From NCBI GenBank assembly GCA_905212515.1, contig CAJMEU010000044.1, positions 1-18,684 on the forward strand: DNA of 18,684 nucleotides. Reading direction: 5' to 3'. The first letter of the stretch is position 1. Each line of letters opens with the position of its first letter. Position numbers and translations under genes: made by a program. The notes beneath the pieces were generated by a model that saw only the letters and a program-made list of their open reading frames with translations, made no database searches and was not told the DNA's origin. The stretch is from an uncultured Oscillospiraceae bacterium (lineage in GTDB: Bacteria; Bacillota; Clostridia; Oscillospirales; Ruminococcaceae). Shown piece by piece: positions 13,894 through 18,684 of the stretch.

Positions 13894-14643
13894 ATGGCAA
13901 GCTATCGGTATACCAGGGACATCCAGCCCCAGGACACGGCGCCCGCATCCCAGGCGCCCGCGCCCATGACGCGCAGACAAAAATGGGACAATTTCTGGTT
14001 TTATCACAAGTGGCACGTGGTGGCCGCCGTGGTGGCGGCGCTGCTGGTGGCCGGCTTTGTCAAAGAGATCGTCTCCCAGGTGGAGCCGGATTACCAGTTC
14101 GGCATCCTCACCCACCAAAGCGTGCCCGGCGGTGTGACCGAGGCCCTGGCCGAGGCGCTGACGCCGCTGTGCGGGGACCGCAACGGCGACGGCCGCGTGT
14201 ACGTGCAGGTGCTGGCCTATGAGTTCAACGACAATATCCCCCAGGGCGTCATGGCAGCCACCACCCGCCTGGCCTCGGACATGCAGGTGGGCGAGAGCGC
14301 GTTCTTCTTCTGTGACGACCCGGCGGCCTTTGCCCGGGAGGGGCGCAACGTGTTCGCGGCCAACGACGGCAGCGAGCTCGCCGAGGAGCCGGACAGCGAG
14401 ACCCTGGCCGCCCTGGGCGTGGACTGGGACGACTGCCCGGTCTTGCGGCAGCTGGAGCTGCCCCCATTGGAGACCGGCTACGGCACCATAGACGTGGCCG
14501 GCATGATGCGCGGGTACAAAGTGGTGCGCCGCACCCTGGGCGGTTATAAGTGGAACGAGGAAGAGCAGGCCTATTTCCAGGACGCCGACGCGATGTACCG
14601 CAGTTGGTGCGGGCTGGAGGATGGACAAGGGGGCGAACCATGA
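13894..14643 (+). CDS. Unrecognised single-TM extracytoplasmic protein
   Basis: A 249-aa protein. A polar, Pro/Ala-rich N-terminus (about residues 1-30) is followed by FWFYHKWH and one TM helix (about 40-57), then an outside domain beginning EPDYQFGILTH. At about residues 93-101 GDRNGDGRV looks like a dockerin/EF-hand type Ca2+-binding loop (D-x-N-x-D-G). An acidic, Trp/Cys-containing C-terminal part follows. Similar proteins with a WYYKWH motif plus one TM occur as hypothetical proteins in clostridia (from memory; not checked). It starts 2 bases after the plsC stop with AAGGA upstream, and its stop overlaps the next gene (ATGA). The function is unknown; the context suggests a membrane or envelope role. 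Confidence 0.82.
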   Translation: MASYRYTRDIQPQDTAPASQAPAPMTRRQKWDNFWFYHKWHVVAAVVAALLVAGFVKEIVSQVEPDYQFGILTHQSVPGGVTEALAEALTPLCGDRNGDGRVYVQVLAYEFNDNIPQGVMAATTRLASDMQVGESAFFFCDDPAAFAREGRNVFAANDGSELAEEPDSETLAALGVDWDDCPVLRQLELPPLETGYGTIDVAGMMRGYKVVRRTLGGYKWNEEEQAYFQDADAMYRSWCGLEDGQGGEP

Positions 14644-14795
14644 TGTGGTGGGTCATCGGCGGCGCGGCCGCCCTGGCCGTGCTGGGCGTGCTGGTGTGGG
14701 CCGCAGTGTGCGCAAGCCGATCGGCGCCGCGCAAAAGCGGGACGCCGTCGCCCACGCAGCAAACGGAAAACCCCTATCGGAAAATTTATAAGTAA
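14640..14795 (+). CDS. Small single-TM protein, 51 aa
   Basis: Starts MMWWVIGGAAALAVLGVLVW and has one TM helix (about residues 3-26), then a basic, Ser/Thr/Pro/Gln-rich tail ending NPYRKIYK. It has no signal cleavage site of clear type. Its ATG overlaps the previous stop (ATGA at 14640-14643), with AAGGGGG a few bases upstream, which is strong evidence for coupled translation. A longer frame to 14550 lies within the previous gene and is rejected. It lies 14 bases before the yesL-like gene. No family is recognised. Confidence 0.75.
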   Translation: MMWWVIGGAAALAVLGVLVWAAVCASRSAPRKSGTPSPTQQTENPYRKIYK

Positions 14796-14809
14796 TAAGG
14801 AGAGGGATC

Positions 14810-15625
14810 ATGGGGATCTTTAGTCGGAATTTTGATAGGCCGGGGCCCGGCGTGTCCAAAGACGCGCCGAAGAAAAAAGGCTTCGCCCGTTTTTTTGAGA
14901 TCATGGGCCGGGACTTTTTCGATTTGTGGAAGGTGAACCTGCTGACGGCCCTGTTTTTCCTGCCCATGCTGGCCGTGGCCGGGTTTGCCTGGGTGTACCG
15001 CCAGTACGCGGGCATGCTGCTGCTGTCGGCCCTGGCGTTTTTGATCGCCAGCCTGCCCGTGGGCCCGGCGCTGTGCGCGCTGCAAAGCATCGTCAGCCGC
15101 ATGGTGCGGGACGACCCCTTCTTCTTCTGGCACGAGTATAAAAAAGCCTGGAAAAGTTGCTGGAAGCAGGCCATGCCCCTGGGCGCGGTGCTGTGCCTGC
15201 TGGGCGGCGCCGAGTGCCTGGCCCTGGGCATGTACTTCACCATGGGCACCCAGAATTTTTTCGTGCTGTTCGCCCTGCTGCTGGGCCTGCTGCTGCAGGC
15301 GGCCGTGTGGCTGCTGGCCACCCTGCAGATGGTGTATATGGACCTGGGCACCTTGTCCCTGCTGAAAAACAGCCTGCTGATCTTCTTCGGCCGGGTCAAA
15401 CGCACGCTGCCGGCCGTGCTGACCGTGGTGGTGGTGATGGGGGCGCTGTTTCTGTTCCTGAACCCGGCGCTGCTGCCGCTGCTGGTGCTGCTGGGCGTGC
15501 CCACTTGGCTGTTGGTGTCGGCGGACATGTGGATCTGGCCGGCCCTGGACGAGCTGTTCAACCTGGACCAGCGCCTGGCCGACAAGCGCGCGGCCGAGGA
15601 CGCCCAGCCCTCGGAGGGGGCCTGA
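14810..15625 (+). CDS. YesL-like DUF624 membrane protein
   Basis: A 271-aa protein of the YesL/DUF624 family, found mainly in Bacillota. After a 25-residue basic N-terminus comes FFEIMGRDFFDLWKVNLLTALFFLPM, then the family's SLPVGPALCALQSIVSRMVRDDPFFFWHEYKKAWK segment split over two helices, and about five or six TM segments in all. In other species DUF624 proteins often lie beside carbohydrate ABC transporters, but their biochemical role is not established. Here the neighbours are plsC and small membrane proteins instead. AAGGAG lies 8-10 bases before the ATG. One base separates its stop from the VOC gene. Confidence 0.87.
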   Translation: MGIFSRNFDRPGPGVSKDAPKKKGFARFFEIMGRDFFDLWKVNLLTALFFLPMLAVAGFAWVYRQYAGMLLLSALAFLIASLPVGPALCALQSIVSRMVRDDPFFFWHEYKKAWKSCWKQAMPLGAVLCLLGGAECLALGMYFTMGTQNFFVLFALLLGLLLQAAVWLLATLQMVYMDLGTLSLLKNSLLIFFGRVKRTLPAVLTVVVVMGALFLFLNPALLPLLVLLGVPTWLLVSADMWIWPALDELFNLDQRLADKRAAEDAQPSEGA

Positions 15626-15626
15626 C

Positions 15627-16007
15627 ATGGAGTGGAAGATCCACCATGTGGCCGTCATTGCCTCGGACCTTGCGGCCAGCCGCCGCTTTTATGTGGACTT
15701 GCTGGGCCTGCCCGTGCTGCGGGAGACCTACCGCGCCGCGCGGGATTCCTGGAAGATCGACCTGCAATTGGCCGGCGGCGCCCAGCTGGAGCTGTTCACC
15801 ATGCCCAGCCCGCCCCCGCGGGTGACGGGCCCCGAGGCCTGCGGCCTAAGGCACCTGAGCTTCTGTGTGGAGGATGTGCCCGCTGCGGTGGACTGGCTGC
15901 GGCAGAGGGGCATCGCCTGCGAGCCCGTGCGCGTGGACGAGGTGTCCGGCGGGCGGTTCACCTTTTTCTTCGACCCGGACGGCCTGCCCCTGGAATTGCA
16001 TGAATAA
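15627..16007 (+). CDS. VOC-family metalloenzyme (glyoxalase I-like, YaeR type)
   Basis: A 126-aa single-domain vicinal oxygen chelate protein with two beta-alpha-beta-beta-beta halves. The four metal-ligand positions of glyoxalase I are all filled: His7 (HHVAVIASDL), Glu55 (LELFTMP), His76 (LRHLSFCVED) and Glu123 (LPLELHE). Relatives include glyoxalase I and E. coli YaeR of unknown substrate. Lacking the glutathione-related inserts of classical enzymes, it may act on another thiol adduct. It is the last gene of the plsC operon, beginning 1 base after the previous stop, with GGAGGGGG upstream, and it is followed by a terminator. Confidence 0.9.
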   Translation: MEWKIHHVAVIASDLAASRRFYVDLLGLPVLRETYRAARDSWKIDLQLAGGAQLELFTMPSPPPRVTGPEACGLRHLSFCVEDVPAAVDWLRQRGIACEPVRVDEVSGGRFTFFFDPDGLPLELHE

Positions 16008-16084
16008 CAAGCCGCCTCCGGCAAGGGCGCGTTGGCGTAAGAAAGCATCGGTTTTGGCTGACAGTTTTGGCGCCTGATGCACTC

Positions 16085-16123
16085 AAAAAGCTCGGCAATC
16101 CGCCAGGATTGCCGAGCTTTTTT
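16085..16123. terminator. Strong terminator of the plsC-VOC operon
   Basis: AAAAAGCTCGGCAAT and its exact complement form a 15-bp stem with an 8-base loop, with T at the 3' end on both strands. Confidence 0.9.
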
Positions 16124-16394
16124 CGCACACCAATCATCCGAAACTGTCGAGCCGTGCCCTTGGCGGCAAAAAGCATTGCCGCCATCGCTTCGGCCCTTGC
16201 CGCGCAAAACGGCGCGCGGCATTTCGCTGCGCGAAACCGGGCTGCCGGCTGTCCCGCCGCGCTGCGGCGTGCCTTGTTCGCACCCGGCAAATTTTATTTG
16301 CCGGGGCCTCGCTCACAAACGTCGGACCGGACAGTTTGCTCCAAGGCCCCACTGGGGCCTTTGCCGCCTACGGCGACCGCAAAACTGTGAAGCA

Positions 16395-16504
16395 CCCTTG
16401 GAAAGGCAATTTTTGATGCAGAGCAAGGAAAATTCGCGCAGGCACCCTCTATGGTTGTCAAGCGGATTTGACGAAGCACTGTGCAAAAATTGCCCTTCCA
16501 GGGG
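16395..16504. repeat. Small terminal-inverted-repeat element, 110 bp
   Basis: CCCTTGGAAAGGCAATTTTTG (16395-16415 without last base shown in full by position) and the inverted end at 16484-16504 match at 18 of 21 positions. The 68-bp middle has no ORF. This looks like a MITE or REP-type unit; no second copy lies in the window, so it is tentative. Confidence 0.5.
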
Positions 16505-16570
16505 CGATGGTTTCTTGCGTCAACACGCCTAACAGCCGGGGGCGGCTTTATTGCGCGGCGCGGCGGTGTA

Positions 16571-16702
16571 TCAGCCCTTCGCCCAAGGCAGCAGCGCGGC
16601 CGCGGCCTGGGCGCAGGCGGCCGGCGCGCCCCAGCAAGGAGCCCATAGGGCCAGCAGCCAACTCAGCCCCAGGCAGGCGGCGGTCAACCAGCTTTTATTC
16701 AT
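16571..16702 (-). CDS. Small signal-peptide-like protein, 43 aa
   Basis: Starts MNKSWLTAACLGLSWLLALW and ends ALLPWAKG. It has the form of a short Sec signal (Asn-Lys, then a hydrophobic core of about 15 residues) with a possible cleavage site near GAPA, leaving a peptide of about 15 residues. It could equally be a membrane-inserted peptide. Trp (4) and Cys (3) are frequent. AGGGAGGA lies 7-8 bases before the ATG, and an excellent promoter (TTGACT-17-TAAAAT) lies upstream. It is divergent from the XRE regulator, whose likely operators overlap this promoter. A secreted signal peptide, a type I-like hydrophobic toxin, or a small membrane protein are all possible. No family is recognised. Confidence 0.6.
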   Translation of the reverse strand: MNKSWLTAACLGLSWLLALWAPCWGAPAACAQAAAALLPWAKG

Positions 16703-16737
16703 TTCAACTTCCTCCCTCTGCATAAAGCGTCACCTTG

Positions 16738-16766
16738 ATTTTAGATAGATATCATCTAAAAGTCAA
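16738..16766 (-). promoter_or_regulatory. Promoter of the 43-aa small protein gene
   Basis: Minus strand TTGACT (16766-16761), 17-bp spacer, TAAAAT (16743-16738). The spacer and -10 coincide with palindrome 1 of the operator region. Confidence 0.78.
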
Positions 16767-16784
16767 TAGATAAATTTTATCTAT
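16739..16784. promoter_or_regulatory. Twin operator-like palindromes between small protein gene and XRE gene
   Basis: Palindrome 1: TTTTAGAT (16739-16746), 7 bases, ATCTAAAA (16754-16761). Palindrome 2: ATAGATAAA-T-TTTATCTAT (16766-16784), a perfect 9-1-9 repeat. Both share a TAGAT half-site, as expected for a dimeric XRE repressor that also controls itself. Confidence 0.7.
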
Positions 16785-16808
16785 GGGATAATAAAACCGG
16801 TGATAAAT

Positions 16809-17024
16809 ATGGTGACACGCATCCGCGACCTGCGGGAGGACGCCGACTTGAGCCAGAGCCAAGTGGCCCGGGCCGTCGGCATCACCCAGCGAAAATACAG
16901 CTATGTGGAAACGGGCGTCCAGCCCTTGACGGCGGAATTGATCGTCAGCCTGGCGCGGTTTTACGATGTAAGCACGGACTATTTCTTAAAATTGACAGAC
17001 AAACGGGGCCGTTTTCCGCGTTGA
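16809..17024 (+). CDS. XRE-family HTH transcriptional regulator, 71 aa
   Basis: A single Cro/CI-type helix-turn-helix fills the protein: IRDLREDADLSQSQVARAVGI, then the recognition helix TQRKYSYVETG, then ELIVSLARFYDVSTDYFLKL. There is no sensor domain. It probably represses the divergent small gene and itself through the palindromes at 16739-16784. The start is uncertain: ATG at 16809, or GTG at 16800 in frame. No Shine-Dalgarno is visible. A GATAAT -10-like box at 16787-16792 would place the transcript start near 16800, so the mRNA may be nearly leaderless. A terminator follows the stop. Confidence 0.88.
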   Translation: MVTRIRDLREDADLSQSQVARAVGITQRKYSYVETGVQPLTAELIVSLARFYDVSTDYFLKLTDKRGRFPR

Positions 17025-17037
17025 AAAAGGCCTCGGC

Positions 17038-17064
17038 AAAAACGCGCCTTGGGGCGCGTTTTTT
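17038..17064 (+). terminator. Terminator of the XRE gene
   Basis: AACGCGCC-TTGG-GGCGCGTT with flanking A run and TTTTTT, 14 bases after the stop codon. Confidence 0.9.
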
Positions 17065-17186
17065 GCTGTGCGCTTCAAGGCCGGGAGAAGAACAAAAACC
17101 CCCGCCCGGATATTTTCCGCCGGCCCCGGGGAAAGCTGGAAGGGGGGACCGTGGAGATTTCACAAAACTTGCACTTATAATTATAT

Positions 17187-17203
17187 AATTTGATTGACAA
17201 ATT
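17187..17203. promoter_or_regulatory. Inverted repeat overlapping the -35, likely operator
   Basis: AATTTG-ATTGA-CAAATT, a perfect 6-5-6 inverted repeat covering the TTGACA -35 box. A dimeric regulator bound here would block the promoter; the downstream ribbon-helix-helix protein is the obvious candidate. Confidence 0.5.
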
Positions 17204-17222
17204 ATGTAGCTTGTGTTACAAT
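17194..17222 (+). promoter_or_regulatory. Strong sigma-A-like promoter of the RHH-clpB unit
   Basis: Perfect TTGACA (17194-17199), 17-bp spacer, TACAAT (17217-17222). No CIRCE element and no tandem CtsR heptads were seen near it. Confidence 0.88.
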
Positions 17223-17245
17223 GTTCAACGAAAGGAGCGATGGGA

Positions 17246-17893
17246 ATGGAGAAGAGCGTATACAGCCTGGTGCTGATGGACGACGTGGTGGCCGCCGTGG
17301 ACCGGCTGGCCTACAGCGAGGGCGCCAGCCGGTCGGCTATGGTGAACCGCATCCTGGCCGAATACACCGGTTACGCCACGCCCCAGCAGCGCATCCAGGA
17401 TATCTTCAAGGCCGTCAGCGACATTTTGGACAGCCAAAGCGTGCTGCAGCCCATGTTGAGCGCGTCCGACGCCATGCTGGCCATGCGCAGTGCCTTGCAG
17501 TACAAATACAACCCCAGCCTGCGCTACACCGTAGAGCTGTACCCCCAGTGGGGGCAGTCCATGGGCATTCTGCGGGCCAGCCTGCGCACGCAGAACCCCA
17601 ACCTGATGCTGTATCTGGGACAGTTCTATAAATTGTGGCAGAAGCTGGAGGCGGCGTGCCTGCCCGGCCCGGCCCGCGTCAGCGAGGCCGGCGGCGCGCG
17701 GTATACCCGCCAGCTGCTGACGCCCCAGGGCATGAGCGCCGCAGAGGTGGGCAATGCCATTGCCGATTATGTGCGCCTGTTCGACGATTGCCTGAAAACC
17801 TTTTTTGACCGGCTGGACCAGCCGGCCGACGCGCCCCGCGCGGTGCGGGACGTGTATACCCGCGGCCTGACCGAAGCCGCGGCACAACTGTGA
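17246..17893 (+). CDS. Ribbon-helix-helix (CopG/Arc-like) N-terminal protein
   Basis: A 215-aa protein. Residues 1-43 have the RHH form: a short strand (KSVYSLVLM), helix A (DDVVAAVDRLAYSEG), a turn, SRSAMVNRILAEYTG as helix B. The remaining 170 residues are mostly helical and match no family I recognise; they could sense a ligand or mediate oligomers. The start is the ATG at 17246, since AAAGGAG (17231-17237) is 8 bases upstream, whereas the ATG at 17240 would be too close and the open frame further up lies in the promoter. It is 34 bases before clpB with no terminator between, so they are probably co-transcribed. This suggests a regulator of its own operon including the chaperone. Confidence 0.8.
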   Translation: MEKSVYSLVLMDDVVAAVDRLAYSEGASRSAMVNRILAEYTGYATPQQRIQDIFKAVSDILDSQSVLQPMLSASDAMLAMRSALQYKYNPSLRYTVELYPQWGQSMGILRASLRTQNPNLMLYLGQFYKLWQKLEAACLPGPARVSEAGGARYTRQLLTPQGMSAAEVGNAIADYVRLFDDCLKTFFDRLDQPADAPRAVRDVYTRGLTEAAAQL

Positions 17894-17927
17894 CGAACGC
17901 TTTTTGCAGAGAGAGGAGTGTGGAGCG

Positions 17928-18684
17928 ATGAACGCACAGAAAATGACACAAAAATCCCTGGAGGCCCTTGGGGCAGCCCAGAACCTGGCCATCGAGTACC
18001 AGAACCAGGCGGTGGCGCCGGAGCATCTGTTCTGCGCCCTGCTGAACCAGGACGGCGGCCTCATCGGCCAATTGATGGAGAAGATGGGCGTGGAGCCGGG
18101 CAACCTGTCCGCCGCCTTTGCCAAAAAGGTGGCCGAACTGCCCCACGTGACGGGCTCGGGCCGGGAGCCGGACAAGGTATACCTGACCCCGGAGCTGGAC
18201 CGCGCCCTGACGGCGGCCGAGAAAGCCGCGGCCAATATGAAGGACGACTATGTCAGCGTGGAGCACCTGGTGCTGGGCATGATGGATGCGCCCAGCAACG
18301 TGGTAAAAGAGGTGCTGCGCCAGTTCTCCATTGACAAAAACCGCTTTTTGGAGGTGCTGATGCAGGTGCGCGGCAACCAGCGCGTGACCAGCGACAACCC
18401 CGAGAGCACTTACGACGTGCTGGCCAAATACGGCCAGGACCTGGTGGACCTGGCCCGTCAGCAGAAGCTGGACCCGGTGATCGGCCGCGACGCCGAGATC
18501 CGCAACGTCATCCGCATCCTCAGCCGCAAGACAAAGAACAACCCCTGCCTCATCGGCGAGCCCGGCGTGGGCAAAACGGCCATTGCCGAGGGCCTGGCCC
18601 AGCGCATCGTGGCCGGCGACGTGCCCGAGAACCTGAAGGACCGCAAGGTGTTCAGCCTTGACATGGGCGCGCTGGTGGCCGGCG
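17928..18684 (+). CDS. clpB: ATP-dependent chaperone ClpB (partial, 3' end outside window)
   Basis: The first 252 codons are present. ClpB is a hexameric AAA+ disaggregase that works with DnaK to recover aggregated proteins. Seen: the N-terminal Clp_N double repeat (about residues 1-145, LEALGAAQNLAIEYQNQAVAPEHLF and DDYVSVEHLVLGMM), the linker STYDVLAKYGQDLVDLARQQKLDPVIGRD, and Walker A of the first AAA+ domain GEPGVGKT (residues 210-217), then FSLDMGALVAG. ClpB rather than ClpC/ClpA is favoured by LAKYGQDLVDLARQQKLDPVIGRD. The middle domain and second AAA+ domain are beyond the window. GAGAGGAG lies 9 bases before the ATG. Confidence 0.95.
   Translation, partial: MNAQKMTQKSLEALGAAQNLAIEYQNQAVAPEHLFCALLNQDGGLIGQLMEKMGVEPGNLSAAFAKKVAELPHVTGSGREPDKVYLTPELDRALTAAEKAAANMKDDYVSVEHLVLGMMDAPSNVVKEVLRQFSIDKNRFLEVLMQVRGNQRVTSDNPESTYDVLAKYGQDLVDLARQQKLDPVIGRDAEIRNVIRILSRKTKNNPCLIGEPGVGKTAIAEGLAQRIVAGDVPENLKDRKVFSLDMGALVAG

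Larger units (their letters stand above)
16008..16570. other. 563-bp gene-free, hairpin-rich region
   Basis: No ORF here has a ribosome binding site or recognisable product. It holds the operon terminator (16085-16123), hairpins at 16162-16183 (GGCGGCAA/TTGCCGCC), 16283-16305 (10-bp stem CCCGGCAAAT/ATTTGCCGGG) and 16343-16361 (AAGGCCCC/GGGGCCTT), and a short inverted-repeat element at 16395-16504. Four ACAGTTT boxes in alternating orientation (16061, 16147 reversed, 16331, 16388 reversed) bracket two of the hairpins. Confidence 0.6.

Noticed and set aside
16077..16532. Overlapping ORFs in the hairpin-rich intergenic region
   Set aside because: They run through terminator and inverted repeats, lack RBSs and show no recognisable protein.
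17066..17186. Possible small gene between XRE terminator and the RHH promoter
   Set aside because: Only a minus-strand frame running from the XRE gene exists; no RBS or conserved-looking peptide. Nothing else was seen here.

Overview
This window looks like a chromosomal segment of a high-GC, Gram-positive anaerobe of the Clostridia, most likely Oscillospirales (Oscillospiraceae/Ruminococcaceae-type gut bacterium). The pointers are a T-box leader before asnS, a Bacillota-type (class II) GalT, a YesL/DUF624 membrane protein, sigma-A-like promoters and G+C-rich codon use. The genus cannot be fixed from sequence reading alone. No rRNA, tRNA, CRISPR array, transposase or prophage gene was seen.

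Layout, left to right. 1-351: the end of a MITE-like repeat, then a leader with an acidic small ORF and a strong terminator hairpin. 352-1695: a CNNM/CorC-HlyC family membrane protein, followed by a three-hairpin interspersed repeat. 1831-2508: an AT-rich flavodoxin-fold reductase gene with its own promoter, probably acquired. 2787-4328 (-): galT. 4534-4969: promoter, asparagine T-box and a second, inverted copy of the three-hairpin repeat, leading into asnS (4970-6355). 6456-8006: a two-TM protein with a degenerate GGDEF domain and an intact EAL domain. 8068-8199 (-): an unrecognised 43-aa acidic protein. 8409-9308: a cation diffusion facilitator. 9409-12751 (-): four genes encoding a GNAT acetyltransferase, a nitroreductase, glutamyl-Q tRNA(Asp) synthetase and a WYL-domain regulator; the last three overlap and are probably translationally coupled.

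12954-13142 is a complete MITE-like element lying between a promoter and plsC. plsC, two unrecognised membrane-anchored proteins, YesL/DUF624 and a VOC-family enzyme (13151-16007) form one tight plus-strand operon of mainly membrane-related genes, closed by a strong terminator. 16023-16504 is a hairpin-rich non-coding stretch with alternating inverted boxes and another terminal-inverted-repeat element. At 16571-17024 a 43-aa signal-peptide-like small protein (-) is divergent from a 71-aa XRE regulator (+), with two clear operator-like palindromes between them. At 17194-18684 a ribbon-helix-helix protein is followed by clpB, which runs off the window; an inverted repeat overlaps their shared promoter.

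The most interesting material is non-coding or very small: the acidic leader ORF plus terminator before a putative Mg2+/divalent-cation transporter, two families of repeated structured elements placed in leaders or trailers of housekeeping genes, the divergent XRE/small-peptide pair, and the ribbon-helix-helix/clpB unit. All function calls rest on motif recognition by eye; no database search was run.
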